Source: Nocardioides cavernaquae
GTDB lineage: Bacteria; Actinomycetota; Actinomycetes; Propionibacteriales; Nocardioidaceae
Length of the DNA stretch: 64,000 nucleotides
Direction of reading: 5' to 3'
Assembly (NCBI RefSeq): GCF_003600895.1
Contig: NZ_QYRP01000002.1
Coordinates: forward strand, 124,001-188,000
Both the position numbers and the translations under genes were made by a program. Below are positions 27,487 through 36,581 of the stretch, in pieces; the first letter of the stretch is position 1, and each line of letters begins with the position of its first letter. Under the pieces are notes generated by a model. That model saw only the letters and a program-made list of their open reading frames with translations, searched no databases and had not been told where the DNA came from.

Positions 27487-28416
27487 TCAGGCCTCGGCCG
27501 GAGCCTCGGTGTCAGCAGCGGGGGCCTCGACGACCTCAGCCTCAGCGGCAGGCGCCTCGACGGCCGCGGTCTCGACGACCTCAGCCTCAGCAGCTGCCTC
27601 GACAGCGTCAGCAGAGACGGCGGCGTCAGCAGCAACGGCCTCGGCGGGCTTGAGAAGCTCCTGCTCCCACTCAGCCAGCGGCTCCTCGGCGCCAACAGCC
27701 TCGGCACCCTCGGCAGCCTTGACGCCGGAACGGGCGATGAGGCCCTCGGCGACGGCGTCCGCGATGACGCGGGTCAGCAGGCCAACGGCGCGGATCGCGT
27801 CGTCGTTGCCGGGGATCGGGAAGTCGACCAGGTCGGGGTCGCAGTTGGAGTCCAGGATGCCGATGATCGGGATGCGCAGCTTGCGCGCCTCCTCGACAGC
27901 GAGGTGCTCCTTGTTCGTGTCGACGATCCAGACGGCCGAAGGCGTGCGGGTCATGTCGCGGATGCCACCGAGCGTCTTGTCGAGCTTGACGTGCTCGCGA
28001 CGCATCTGGAGCAGTTCCTTCTTGGTGCGGCCCGAGCCGGCCACCTGGTCGAAGTCGACGCCGTCGAGCTCCTTGAGGCGGTTGATCCGCTGGTGCATCG
28101 TCTGGAAGTTGGTGAGCATGCCACCGAGCCAGCGCTGGTTCACGTAGGGCATGCCGACGCGGGTCGCCTGCTCGGCGATCGCTTCCTGGGCCTGCTTCTT
28201 CGTGCCGACGAACATCACGGTGCCGCCCTTGGCGACCGTCTCCTTGACGAAGGCGAACGAGCGGTCGATGTAGGCCAGCGACTGCTGCAGGTCGATGATG
28301 TAGATGCCGTTGCGCTCGGTCATGATGAAGCGCTTCATCTTCGGGTTCCAGCGACGCGTCTGGTGACCGAAGTGGACGCCGCTCTCGAGGAGCTGGCGCA
28401 TGGTGACGACTGCCAT
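27487..28416 (-). CDS. rpsB: 30S ribosomal protein S2
   Basis: Essential small-subunit protein. The first 240 residues are standard S2: [50 protein letters not shown] and the C-terminal [20 protein letters not shown]. The protein is 309 residues long because of an extra C-terminal tail of about 70 residues made almost only of Ala, Glu, Val, Asp and Pro ([19 protein letters not shown] repeats), probably disordered. Similar acidic tails occur in actinobacterial S2 proteins. Ribosome site GGAAAG lies before the ATG. Confidence 0.98.
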   Translation of the reverse strand: MAVVTMRQLLESGVHFGHQTRRWNPKMKRFIMTERNGIYIIDLQQSLAYIDRSFAFVKETVAKGGTVMFVGTKKQAQEAIAEQATRVGMPYVNQRWLGGMLTNFQTMHQRINRLKELDGVDFDQVAGSGRTKKELLQMRREHVKLDKTLGGIRDMTRTPSAVWIVDTNKEHLAVEEARKLRIPIIGILDSNCDPDLVDFPIPGNDDAIRAVGLLTRVIADAVAEGLIARSGVKAAEGAEAVGAEEPLAEWEQELLKPAEAVAADAAVSADAVEAAAEAEVVETAAVEAPAAEAEVVEAPAADTEAPAEA

Positions 28417-28861
28417 GGTTCTTCTTTCCTGTTGTTCGACCCTGGGCTCCGTTTGGTGACCGCCTTGGCCCGCAGGGGGAGGCAGCCGGAGTGATCCGGA
28501 TCGGTGCTTTCAGTTCCTGCCGCCGACGGGTGCCGGTGGCCCTGGCGTCCGCACGCGGTCCGACCTGACCGCTCTCACGGACTGGACTGAGGACCGCGCC
28601 CACGGGTGCCGACCCCCAGGAGGATCGTCGTGGTCTGCAGGCGCGCGAAGTCAACCCACGGATGGGTTGCGGTGACCAGCGTAGTCGACGTACGCCGCAG
28701 GGGCGAATCCGCCGAGACCCCTTTCCGGGCCGTCCGCCGGGGGCTGTCGCGACCGCGGGGCGCGGTCCGGTTTCTGCGCACAACTCGGTGGCGCCGGCCC
28801 TCGTTCCCCATGGCGGCGGGAACTCGCCCCACGCTGCCGGTCCAGCCACGATCGTCGAGGG
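28417..28861. other. 445-base intergenic region between divergent rpsB and the M23 gene
   Basis: No supportable gene is present. It must contain the rpsB promoter and leader: TTGACT at 28649-28654 on the minus strand is a fair -35, but its best -10 partner (GACGAT) is poor and 19 bases away. GATCCGGATC at 28493-28502 is a palindrome within the presumed leader. No known S2 leader structure could be recognised by eye. Confidence 0.5.
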
Positions 28862-29506
28862 ATGAACCCGTTGATTCCGGCCCTGCTGACCACTCTCACC
28901 GCACTGCCCCCGGGCACGCCCGACGGGTTTCAGGACCCGCGTGGGACGGGTGTCTGGCCGGTCGGGCCGCCGGTGTCCGTCGTGCACGGCTTCGACCCAC
29001 CCGAGTCTGCCTTCGGGGCGGGTCATCGCGGCGTCGACCTGGCGGGCGCCCCGGGTGCCGTCGTCCGCGCGGCTCTCGGCGGCCAGGTGGTCTTCGCGGG
29101 CACGCTCGCGGGACGAGGAGTGATCACCGTGCGCCACGGCGACACCCGCACCACCTATGAACCGGTGACCGCCACTGCCCGCGTCGGCGACGTCGTCCGG
29201 ACAGGCGCGCCCATCGGCGTCATGCAGTCCGTTCCCGGGCACTGCGCGCCGGCATCCTGCCTCCACTGGGGCTGGCTGCGCGACAGGACCTACCTCGATC
29301 CGCTCGAGCTGATCGGGGCCCGGCCGGTGCGACTGCTCCCCTGGGAAGGCTTGCCGGTGACGCCGGTCCACGGTGCTCCGGGGCCTGGCGTTGCCAGCGC
29401 GGTCCAGATCGAGCCGGCCCGTGTCGCGGCCGCACTCCTCGCGGTCGGGCTGGGCCGCACTCCCCTGCCTGCGCTCGACATCGCGAGCCACGGGCTTGCT
29501 GGCTGA
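28862..29506 (+). CDS. M23-family (LytM-type) peptidase
   Basis: A 214-residue protein with a short hydrophobic N-terminus and an M23 domain. GHRGVDLAG supplies His55 and Asp59; VRHGD supplies His92; CLHWGW supplies His135, with Cys in place of the first His of the usual HxH. That variant is common in small actinobacterial M23 proteins; hydrolytic activity on peptidoglycan cross-bridges is likely but not certain. The signal peptide is weak. It is the only plus-strand gene between bluB/LOG and the Fic gene, facing xerC head to tail. Confidence 0.82.
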   Translation: MNPLIPALLTTLTALPPGTPDGFQDPRGTGVWPVGPPVSVVHGFDPPESAFGAGHRGVDLAGAPGAVVRAALGGQVVFAGTLAGRGVITVRHGDTRTTYEPVTATARVGDVVRTGAPIGVMQSVPGHCAPASCLHWGWLRDRTYLDPLELIGARPVRLLPWEGLPVTPVHGAPGPGVASAVQIEPARVAAALLAVGLGRTPLPALDIASHGLAG

Positions 29507-29515
29507 GACACGCGA

Positions 29516-30448
29516 TCAGGCGCGCGGATGCGCCTGCTGGTACGCCGAGCGGAGCCGCTCGTTGCTGATGTGGGTGTAGACCTGCGTGGTCGCCATCGAC
29601 GCATGCCCGAGAAGCTCCTGGACCGTGCGGAGGTCCGCTCCCCCTTCGAGGAGATGGGTCGCCGCGGTGTGCCGGAGCCCGTGCGGCGCGATGTCGGGTG
29701 CACCCGGGACTGCGCTCACTCGAGCGTGCACCACCTGGCGCACCACCCGTTGATCGATGCGGCCACCGCGCGCTCCGACGAAGAGCGCAGCGCCCACTCC
29801 CTCGCGCCGCAGGTCGGCACGGCCGTGGTCGAGCCAGCGGCGGAGTGCCGCGGCAGCAGGCAGCCCGAACGGGACGGTCCGCTCCTTGCGGCCCTTGCCG
29901 AGGACCCGCACGACATTCCGCTCGAAGTCGACGTCGTCGATGTCGAGCCCACAGAGCTCTCCGACGCGGATGCCCGTGGCATACATCAGCTCCAGGATCG
30001 CGGCGTCGCGGACTCCGATCGGCCCGTCCTCCGCAGCGGCGGCGCTGGCCGACTCGACCAGTGCGAGCGCCTCGTCCTGGCGGAGCACGGACGGAAGGGT
30101 GCGGTGGCTCTTCGGCGACGCCAGGCGGGCTCCGACGTCGACGGGCAGGCGACCCGTGCGGTGCAGCCACGCGGTGAAGACGCGGGCCGCCGTGGCGCGG
30201 CGTGCGATGGTCGTGCGCGCGCGGCCGGTGGTCTGCTGCTTGGCGAGCCAGCTGCGCAGGGCACGGAGGTCGAGGTCGGTGACGTCCTGCCCGCCCAGTC
30301 GGGTGAGGTGCTCGAGCAGGGAGCTCAGGTCGCCCAGGTAGGCGCGCACGGTGTGCACGGTCAGGTCGCGCTCGACGGCGATGTGGCGCTCGAACTCGCC
30401 GAGCGCACGGGCCATCGGCTCAGGCAGCTCGTCCCGCTCGGTGTCCAC
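29516..30448 (-). CDS. xerC: Site-specific tyrosine recombinase XerC
   Basis: With XerD resolves chromosome dimers at dif. The 310-residue protein has a SAM-like core-binding domain (FERHIAVERDLTVHTVRAYL) and a complete catalytic set: Arg161 (TGIRVGEL), Lys185 (GKGRKER), His256 and Arg259 (HGLRHTAATHLL), His282 (GHASMATTQVY) and Tyr291. Its place after dprA/comM and before rpsB is the usual actinobacterial site of xerC rather than a phage integrase. The GTG start is supported by a TACGCT -10 element 7 bases upstream. Confidence 0.94.
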   Translation of the reverse strand: MDTERDELPEPMARALGEFERHIAVERDLTVHTVRAYLGDLSSLLEHLTRLGGQDVTDLDLRALRSWLAKQQTTGRARTTIARRATAARVFTAWLHRTGRLPVDVGARLASPKSHRTLPSVLRQDEALALVESASAAAAEDGPIGVRDAAILELMYATGIRVGELCGLDIDDVDFERNVVRVLGKGRKERTVPFGLPAAAALRRWLDHGRADLRREGVGAALFVGARGGRIDQRVVRQVVHARVSAVPGAPDIAPHGLRHTAATHLLEGGADLRTVQELLGHASMATTQVYTHISNERLRSAYQQAHPRA

Positions 30449-30455
30449 CCGATCG

Positions 30456-30461
30456 AGCGTA
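30456..30461 (-). promoter_or_regulatory. -10 element of xerC, leaderless
   Basis: TACGCT on the minus strand ends 7 bases before the GTG at 30448, in the short gap after dprA. Confidence 0.42.
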
Positions 30462-30474
30462 GGGCGGTGGCGGC

Positions 30475-31614
30475 CTAGACGCGGGCTGCCTCGCCGAGCT
30501 GCCAGCCGCTCGGCACCCTGACCACGAACTCCTCCCGAGCAAGTCGAACCAGTGCCGACTGGACCTCGATCAGTCCCAGACCCGCGGTGCGCGCGATGGA
30601 CTCGACCTCGGCAGGCCGAGAGACCGGGACCGCTTCGAGCACCCGGGCATCACGCGGCCGGAGCTTGTCGCGCGGGCGCTGCACCGCGCGTGGCTCCACG
30701 AGCAGGTGGGTGCCCGCCACACCGAGGATCTCCCGGGCGTCAGCGCCGGACGTCACCAGCTGGGCGGAGCCGGCGCGCACCAGCTGGTGCACCCCCGCGG
30801 ACTGCGCACTGGTCACGGGACCTGGCACGGCCATCAGCGGACGACTGAGGCGGTCCGCCCAGTTGGCGGTGTTCAGTGCGCCGCTGCGGACAGCCGCCTC
30901 CACCACGATCGTGCCACGGGTCAGCGCAGCGATCAGCCGGTTGCGAGCGAGGAAGCGGGCCCTGGTCGGGGCACTGCCGGGCGGCAGCTCGGAGACGACA
31001 GCGCCGTGGTCCGCCAGGTGGTCGAGCAGCGCCTTGTGCGCGAGCGGGTAGACCCGGTCAACTCCGCAGGCAAGGACCGCGACCGTCGCTCCCCCGCCGC
31101 CGAGTGCTCCTCGGTGGGCGGCCTTGTCGATGCCGAACGCGGCCCCCGACACGATCGTGACGCCGTGCTGGGCAAGGTCTGCGGCGAGACGGGACGCGAC
31201 GCCCTCGCCGTACGTCGTGGCCGAGCGCGATCCGACGATGGCCACCGCGTCGCGGTGCTGGTCGATCCGCAGCGGCCCGCGGACCCAGAGGCCCAGCGGC
31301 ATGCCACCGCGCTCCTGGACGGGCAGGGCATGGGTCAGGTCGTCGACCTGCGCCGGCCACTCCGGATCGCCCGGGATCACGAAGCGGATGCCGAGTCGGT
31401 CCGCGGACTCCAGGTCCCGCACCGGATCGAGGGAGGCCAGCCGCGCCGCGATGTCGGTGAGCACACCCCTCAAGTCGCGCTCACCGGAGAGGTGCTCGTG
31501 CACGCGCATGGCTCCGAGGTCGTGGACGAGGCCGGTCATCCGCAGGTCGCCCGGCTCCCCCAGCCGGGACAGCGCTGCGCGGGCCAGCCGCTCGGGCTGG
31601 AGTGCGTCGGTCAT
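30475..31614 (-). CDS. dprA: DNA-processing protein DprA
   Basis: Loads RecA on incoming single-stranded DNA in transformation. The 379-residue protein has the Rossmann-like DprA core: AIVGSRSATTYGEGVASRLA, the SGAAFGIDKAAHRGAL motif and VLACGVDRVYP, then NRLIAALTRGTIVVEA. A C-terminal winged-helix (DML1-like) region follows (RPAEVESIARTAGLGLIEVQ). The ATG overlaps the comM stop as ATGA, so the two are coupled. The pair is kept in many bacteria without known natural competence. Confidence 0.95.
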   Translation of the reverse strand: MTDALQPERLARAALSRLGEPGDLRMTGLVHDLGAMRVHEHLSGERDLRGVLTDIAARLASLDPVRDLESADRLGIRFVIPGDPEWPAQVDDLTHALPVQERGGMPLGLWVRGPLRIDQHRDAVAIVGSRSATTYGEGVASRLAADLAQHGVTIVSGAAFGIDKAAHRGALGGGGATVAVLACGVDRVYPLAHKALLDHLADHGAVVSELPPGSAPTRARFLARNRLIAALTRGTIVVEAAVRSGALNTANWADRLSRPLMAVPGPVTSAQSAGVHQLVRAGSAQLVTSGADAREILGVAGTHLLVEPRAVQRPRDKLRPRDARVLEAVPVSRPAEVESIARTAGLGLIEVQSALVRLAREEFVVRVPSGWQLGEAARV

Positions 31615-33194
31615 CCGGCCCTCCGCGTCATCCAGGTGTCCAGCGGGAGGCCGGTCCGCAGCCGGATCGCAGTCAGCACGTCCCGCTCCACAGGGGACGG
31701 ACGCTCGCCGAGATCGGCAAGCGTCCACGCCAGTCGGTGGGCCCGGATCGCGCCACGTCGCGTGAGCTCACCCGCCTGGACCGCACCCTCGATCATGGCG
31801 ACGCCATCGGGAGGTAGCGGCCACCGCGCACGGAGCGCGGCACCAGGAACGTGGGCGTTGAGCCGCCAGGGAGTGCCCGCGTAGCGCGCCGCCTGCCGCT
31901 CCCTTGCCTGGGCCACGCGGGCCCGGACGGCGGCGGACGACTCCGGCACGTCGAAGGGTGCGCGGGTGAGCGTGGCCTCCGGCAGCACGTGCCGGGTGAT
32001 GTCGATGCGATCGATCACCGGGCCCTCGAGACGGCGTCGGTACTCCCGCCGGACGGCCTCGGAGCAGTGACAGTCATCGCTGTCGACCACGGTGCTGTAG
32101 TCACCGCACGCGCACGGATTGCAGGCCAGCACGAAGAGGGCACGCGCAGGGTACGTCGCCACCTCCTCGCCCCGCGCAAGTGTCACCTCACCGGACTCGA
32201 GCGGCTGGCGCATCGCCTCGAGGATGTCGCGAGCGAAGAGCGGGAACTCGTCCAGGAGGACGACCCCGCAGTGGGCACGGCTGACCTCCCCGGGCCGGAC
32301 GCGACCGCTGCCTCCGCCGAGCACGCTGGTCCGGCTGGAGCTGTGGTGCGGAGCCGAGAACGGGGGCCGGCTGACCAGCCCGGCGGACGGAGCCAGCGTG
32401 CCCGCGAGCGACTGCACCGCGGTCACCTCCAGCGACTCGGCCACGGTCAGATCCGGCAAGATGCCAACGAGCCGCTCGGCGAGCGAGGTCTTGCCCGCTC
32501 CCTTGGGTCCGGTCAGCAGCAGATGGTGCCCACCCGCAGCCGCAACCTCGAGCGCGACCCGTGCGTCATCCATGCCGACCAGGTCGGCGAGGTCGAGGTC
32601 GGCCAGGCGGTCCTCGCCTCGCCAGGTCAGCACCCTGGTGCCGCTCTCTGCGGCGACGGGCAATGCGTCCGGCACCTCGTCGCCGCGAAGGATCGCGACC
32701 ACCTGCGGGAGCGAACGGACCCCGATCACCTCCACGCCCGGCACCATCGCGGCCTCGGCCAGCTGAGGCTCGGGCACCATCACCCGGCCCACTCCGGAGC
32801 GCGCCGCCGCGAGCACCATCGGAAGCACCCCGCTCATCGGACGCAGTCGTCCACCAAGCGTGAGCTCACCCAGCAGGACGGTCTCCTCGAGGCCGGCCGG
32901 CGGCACCTGGCCGGACGCCGCCAGGACTCCCACGGCGATCGCCAGGTCGAACTGGGTGCCTCGCTTGGGCAGGTCAGCCGGCGAGAGCAGGATCGTGACG
33001 CGCCGAGTGCTCGGCCAGCGGAACCCCGAGTTGACGACCGCGGTCCGGCACCGGTCGCGTGACTCGGTGATCGCGGCGTCAGGGCGCCCCACAAGGCTGG
33101 TGCTCACGACGCCCTGGGACACATCGACCTCGACGTCGACCAGGTGGCCGAAGGCCCCCGACAAGGTGATCGTGCGAGCGGCAGCGCAGGGCAT
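31611..33194 (-). CDS. comM: ComM/YifB-family Mg-chelatase-like AAA+ ATPase
   Basis: AAA+ helicase that extends branch migration of integrating DNA in transformation. The 527-residue protein has the N-terminal Lon-like domain (GHLVDVEVDVSQGVVSTSLV, PADLPKRGTQFDLAIAVGVL), Walker A GPKGAGKT at 229-236, Walker B VVLLDEFPLF near 290, and the ACNPCACG zinc-like motif of ComM, followed by the Mg-chelatase C-terminal domain. The ATG overlaps the yraN stop as TGATG. Order yraN-comM-dprA is standard. Confidence 0.94.
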   Translation of the reverse strand: MPCAAARTITLSGAFGHLVDVEVDVSQGVVSTSLVGRPDAAITESRDRCRTAVVNSGFRWPSTRRVTILLSPADLPKRGTQFDLAIAVGVLAASGQVPPAGLEETVLLGELTLGGRLRPMSGVLPMVLAAARSGVGRVMVPEPQLAEAAMVPGVEVIGVRSLPQVVAILRGDEVPDALPVAAESGTRVLTWRGEDRLADLDLADLVGMDDARVALEVAAAGGHHLLLTGPKGAGKTSLAERLVGILPDLTVAESLEVTAVQSLAGTLAPSAGLVSRPPFSAPHHSSSRTSVLGGGSGRVRPGEVSRAHCGVVLLDEFPLFARDILEAMRQPLESGEVTLARGEEVATYPARALFVLACNPCACGDYSTVVDSDDCHCSEAVRREYRRRLEGPVIDRIDITRHVLPEATLTRAPFDVPESSAAVRARVAQARERQAARYAGTPWRLNAHVPGAALRARWPLPPDGVAMIEGAVQAGELTRRGAIRAHRLAWTLADLGERPSPVERDVLTAIRLRTGLPLDTWMTRRAG

Positions 33195-33550
33195 CAGCAC
33201 ACCCCCACAACATGCTCGATCTCGGGACCGGCTGCCGTCCGCAGGACCCCTACAAGGTCGATGCGCACGTCCGGGACCCGTAGGTCGTGCGCCGCCATCC
33301 ACTGCCCTGCGAGCCGGCGAAGGCGCGCGGCCTTGGTCGCGGTGACGCCCTCCAGCGGAGATCCGAAGGCTGTCGAGCTCCGCGTCTTGACCTCGCAGAT
33401 CACGAGCGTGCGCCCGTCGCGGAGCACCAGGTCCAGCTCTCCCCCGGCACCACGCCAGTTGCGGTCCAGCACCACCATCCCCGCGCGCACCAGGTGCTGC
33501 GCGGCCAGGTGCTCGCCATACGTCCCGAGTCTCTGTCGATCCGTTGTCAT
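33194..33550 (-). CDS. YraN/UPF0102-family nuclease-like protein (intact copy)
   Basis: A 118-residue protein of the UPF0102 family, a small PD-(D/E)XK-type fold: the start QRLGTYGEHLAAQHLVRAGM, then WRGAGGELDLVLRDG and VICEVKTRSS give the E...D...EVK motif expected at the active site. Function unknown; often encoded before comM-dprA. AGGAGG lies seven bases before the ATG. A truncated second copy lies near 36.4 kb as part of a duplication scar. Confidence 0.9.
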   Translation of the reverse strand: MTTDRQRLGTYGEHLAAQHLVRAGMVVLDRNWRGAGGELDLVLRDGRTLVICEVKTRSSTAFGSPLEGVTATKAARLRRLAGQWMAAHDLRVPDVRIDLVGVLRTAAGPEIEHVVGVC

Positions 33551-33652
33551 GTCCGACCTCCTGCGCCCAGCGTCCGGGAAGGAGGACGGCGACGAAGGTC
33601 GGTCAGCGCGGTCAGGGGATGACGACGTCAGGCTCGACGCATGTGGGAGAAA

Positions 33653-33689
33653 AGCGGGCCGACAACCGGGGGATGAAAGTCGGCCCGCT
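33653..33689 (-). terminator. Hairpin downstream of TadG-like copy 2
   Basis: AGCGGGCCGAC at 33653-33663 pairs perfectly with GTCGGCCCGCT at 33679-33689, 15-base loop. It lies 36 bases past the TadG stop and before yraN, so it probably ends the Tad transcript and insulates yraN-comM-dprA. The rest of the 174-base gap shows no gene. Confidence 0.6.
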
Positions 33690-33724
33690 CTCCCGCCCTT
33701 CCGGACGAAAGGGGGTCTGGTGGG

Positions 33725-35500
33725 TCAGCCGCGCAGGGCTGGCGTCGAGCAGTTCGGTCGCGGCAACAGGTACAGGTCGGCGCCGCCCAGCTTGAGACCC
33801 AGCATCGGCGCCAGCTGGTTGAGCAGCAGCGAGTTCACGCTGTTCACGATCGGCGTCACGATGGGCGTCACGATCGAGCTGGTCACCGCGCTCAGAACCG
33901 GGTTCAGGACCGTCGCGATCGGCCCGAGCTCGATGCCGGGCAGGCCGAGGAGTCCACCCAGCAATCGCACACTCTGCGTCTTGGACGGATCCAGGGCCAC
34001 GGTGGCCGTGGGCATCGGCAGCGCATTGTTGACCGTCGACTTCGGCTGCCCGTAGGTCTGCGGAGGCACCTTGTACTCGATGCTCTGCGAGTTGTCGTAC
34101 GGCGTGAGCTTGGTGGAGATCAGCAGGTTGAGATCGATCCGGTACACGCTCAGCAGGCCGATGCTCACATCACCAGCGATGCGGATCGGAACGCCTACGC
34201 TCGCAGTGGCCAGACCCGTCTGCACGTCGACCGTGATGCCTTCGGGGTCGGCAGTCGTCGCGGGACCGCAGCGCACGTCCCGCAGCCACCCGGATGCCGA
34301 CGCCGCGCTCAGCTGCACGTCGAGCCCGGTGGTCGTGGTGGCCGCACCGAGGATCGGCGGCAGCGAGATGAGCGTGCCGCCCAGGTTGAGATCGAACTGC
34401 GTGCTGTGCGCCGCATCGGCGGCTGCAGTACCGGTGACCGAGTCGCCGCACTTCCACTTCGGCTGCTCGGTGATGTGCAGGTTGCCGGCGAGGTTGCTGA
34501 CGCTGGGGATGTTGATCCCGAGCTGCGACACCGAGACCCCGTAGTCACCGTTGGCGACCTGCGCGGCTCCGGTCAGCAGGTCGAGCGCGTTGAACGACGC
34601 GTCGAGGGCGGACGAGCCGGCCGTGGTGAGGTCGATCAGGTCCCCGACCTTGAGGGCAAGGGTTCCGACCTTGGCCGAGATGCTCTCGAGCAGGTCGGCC
34701 TGAACCGCGTTGCCACCGTTGCGGAGCACGTGTGCCATCGCGAGGTAGAAGTTGCCGAGGGTGACACTCGTGGTCGCCAGCTCGTCGACAGTGCCCAGGC
34801 CGAGGTCGGCGGCGATGGCGCCGAGCTCGACGTTTGCACCCGCCAGACCCTGGTAGGACAGCAGGCTGAGGTTGAGATCGCTGTCGATCGCACCGAGCAG
34901 CGGACCGAGCAGGGCGGAGTCGCCGGCGTTGACGCGCGCGGCGTACGAACCGAGCATGAAGCAGGCCATCGTCTCGGCGCTGGCCACGGCGGAGCGGGCG
35001 GTCGAACCGCTCTCCGAGAAGACCGGCAGCAGGTAGTCGACGCTGGTCCGGGTCAGCACCTTCACGTGTGTCGCCGGTGCGGCGCCGCTGGCGGAGAACG
35101 TGCCGTCTGCGTTGAGGATGCCCGGGAAGGCGCAGATGCCTGTGGTCGCCAGCACGGCCTTCTTTGCCGCGACCTGGCTTGCGGTGCAGGTCTTCACGGT
35201 CAGCGCATCGCCGAGTGCGCCCCCCTGGTGCGAGAGCGACGTGCCGACCTTGGCGTCCCAGCTCGAGCCGACGAGGGTGGCTGTTGCGCTGCCGTTGAGC
35301 TCGCGCGCCATGTCCATCGCGACGATGTCGGCGACCGCCTGCATGTCGCGCGAGGCCATCCGCTTGTAGCCGATGTCGAGCGCGAACGATGCGAAGCCGG
35401 TCAGCACCGTGACCATGACGAGGGCCACCATGATGGCCACGACTCCCTGCTCGTCCCGGGACCGCCGCCGCCCACGGAGGGCCGCCAGACGCTCGCGCAT
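33725..35500 (-). CDS. TadG-like (Flp pilus-associated) membrane protein, copy 2
   Basis: A 591-residue protein with a single N-terminal helix in the Tad-domain motif (DEQGVVAIMVALVMVTVLTG), then GYKRMASRDMQAVADIVAMD, typical of TadG-like minor pseudopilins of Tad/Flp systems. The long extracellular part has LTRTSVDYLLPVFSESG, a Cys pair and a tail ending in RPNCSTPALRG. The ATG overlaps the TadE-like stop as TGATG. It is a diverged paralogue of the gene at 36.6-38.4 kb, with the same layout to the last residues. No Tad ATPase or prepilin peptidase lies in the window. Confidence 0.82.
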   Translation of the reverse strand: MRERLAALRGRRRSRDEQGVVAIMVALVMVTVLTGFASFALDIGYKRMASRDMQAVADIVAMDMARELNGSATATLVGSSWDAKVGTSLSHQGGALGDALTVKTCTASQVAAKKAVLATTGICAFPGILNADGTFSASGAAPATHVKVLTRTSVDYLLPVFSESGSTARSAVASAETMACFMLGSYAARVNAGDSALLGPLLGAIDSDLNLSLLSYQGLAGANVELGAIAADLGLGTVDELATTSVTLGNFYLAMAHVLRNGGNAVQADLLESISAKVGTLALKVGDLIDLTTAGSSALDASFNALDLLTGAAQVANGDYGVSVSQLGINIPSVSNLAGNLHITEQPKWKCGDSVTGTAAADAAHSTQFDLNLGGTLISLPPILGAATTTTGLDVQLSAASASGWLRDVRCGPATTADPEGITVDVQTGLATASVGVPIRIAGDVSIGLLSVYRIDLNLLISTKLTPYDNSQSIEYKVPPQTYGQPKSTVNNALPMPTATVALDPSKTQSVRLLGGLLGLPGIELGPIATVLNPVLSAVTSSIVTPIVTPIVNSVNSLLLNQLAPMLGLKLGGADLYLLPRPNCSTPALRG

Positions 35501-35937
35501 CAGTTGATCCGCGCCTGCGAGGTGAACTTGAGCGAGGACGGCATCGGGATCAGCGGGAGCTGGAGCTTGGAGTTCGCCTTGTAGGCATAGTCCACGCTCA
35601 CGGTGATCGAACCGCCCGACACCGAGGTGACACAGTTGACGCCCGTGGTCGTGCAGCTCAGGTCGTAGCCGGACAGCGCGTCGTCGATGGCCGACCGCGC
35701 CTCGGTTGCGGCGTTGCCCGGGGTCGCCACTGCGCCGGCGCGGGCTCCCTCGGCAGTCGCCTGGGTGATCGCCTGACGCACGCTGAACATGTACGAGTAG
35801 GCGATGATGCCGAAGATGAACAGCGCCAGGAACGGCAGCAGCATGGCGAACTCGACCGCCGACGCTCCCCGTTCGTCACGGTCCTTCGACCGATCGGTCC
35901 TGCCGGCACGCGCGCGCAAAGCTGCACAACGAGACAT
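35500..35937 (-). CDS. TadE-like pseudopilin, copy 2
   Basis: A 145-residue protein of the TadE family: a charged N-terminus (RDERGASAVE) followed by the hydrophobic helix FAMLLPFLALFIFGIIAYSY and then MFSVRQAITQATAEGAR, the TadE signature with Glu at position 5 of the mature pilin-like helix. A four-Cys region (DLSCTTTGVNC) follows. ATG 35937 has GGGAGGGG just upstream, conserved with copy 1. It precedes and overlaps its TadG-like partner; the pair may form surface filaments with a Tad machine encoded elsewhere. Confidence 0.85.
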   Translation of the reverse strand: MSRCAALRARAGRTDRSKDRDERGASAVEFAMLLPFLALFIFGIIAYSYMFSVRQAITQATAEGARAGAVATPGNAATEARSAIDDALSGYDLSCTTTGVNCVTSVSGGSITVSVDYAYKANSKLQLPLIPMPSSLKFTSQARIN

Positions 35938-35991
35938 GGCCCCTCCCAAGGCATATCAAGCGGCGCAAGTTCCCTCCCGCACCCTCAGAGC

Positions 35992-36020
35992 AGGATAGTG
36001 GCACTCGCCACAATCTGTCA
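35992..36020 (-). promoter_or_regulatory. Promoter of TadE-like copy 2
   Basis: On the minus strand TGACAG (36020-36015) and TATCCT (35997-35992) are 17 bases apart. The same region upstream of copy 1 has CGACAG and TAACCT, so the promoter was duplicated along with the genes. Confidence 0.5.
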
Positions 36021-36065
36021 CCCGAACCGGGCAATCCGGACTAGTCCTCGGGGCAGGTCTGGGGT

Positions 36066-36338
36066 CAGACCTTGTCCGGGTCGATGTCCCGGTTTCGCGA
36101 GCTCCTCGACGTTGACGTCCTTGAAGGTGGGCACCGTGACGTTCTTCGCGAACCGCGCGGGGCGGTACATGTCCCACACCCAGGCATCGCTCATGGACAC
36201 CTCGAAGAAGACATCGCCCTGCTCTGTCCGGGTCTTCACGTCCACCTGGTTGCACAGGTAGAAGCGACGGTCGGTCTCCACGACGTACTTGATGATGGCG
36301 ACCACGTCGCGGGCGCGCCACCAGGGTGCGATCGTCAC
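36066..36338 (-). pseudogene. Truncated, frameshifted DUF2469 gene (duplication scar, right part)
   Basis: From 36338 downward the minus strand encodes [20 protein letters not shown] and [17 protein letters not shown], nearly identical to the intact DUF2469 protein at 38.9 kb, but it lacks the first 20 or so residues. Near 36092 one extra base (CCGGG where the intact gene has GCGG) shifts the frame so that the usual end DIDPDKV is lost. The former stop position is 36066-36068. It is joined upstream, in a different frame, to a yraN fragment. Confidence 0.9.
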
Positions 36339-36339
36339 G

Positions 36340-36471
36340 AAGGATCAGGTCGAGCTCTCCCCCGTCGCCGCGCCAGTTGTGGTCGAGCAGTGTCATCCCG
36401 GCACTGACGAGGTGTCGAGCGGCCAGGGCCTCGCCGTACGCCCCGAGGCGTTGCTTGTCGGTCGTCGTCAT
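36340..36471 (-). pseudogene. Truncated yraN gene (duplication scar, left part)
   Basis: Beginning at an ATG at 36471 the frame reads TDKQRLGAYGEALAARHLVS and WRGDGGELDLILRDDRTLVA, closely matching the first 49 residues of the intact YraN at 33.2-33.6 kb, then breaks off just before the EVK active-site strand and runs into DUF2469 sequence out of frame. The remaining open frame has no meaning. This is the junction of a tandem duplication. Confidence 0.9.
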
Positions 36472-36581
36472 TCCCCCACCCTCGACGGCGTCGCTCACAT
36501 CGGACGAGGCCTCGGGCCCAGGGTGAGGAGAACGACGCCACTCGCGCTCCTGTGAACTGAGAGCGGGCTGGCTCCCCGGAC

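Noticed and set aside
28417..28861. A gene in the rpsB-M23 spacer
   Set aside because: Short frames on both strands are Arg/Pro-rich with no start signal or family pattern; the region is better seen as promoter and leader.
29516..30448. Phage or integron integrase
   Set aside because: The tyrosine recombinase is in the conserved xerC position next to dprA, has normal XerC length, and no att site or phage gene lies near it.
33194..33550. Part of a restriction-modification system (YraN has a nuclease-like motif)
   Set aside because: No methylase or specificity gene is adjacent; the family is a conserved neighbour of comM-dprA.
35956..36498. A 180-codon minus-strand frame that looks like one protein
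   Set aside because: It is the yraN fragment reading out of frame through the DUF2469 fragment; only the first third is meaningful, so it is treated as a duplication scar and not a gene.
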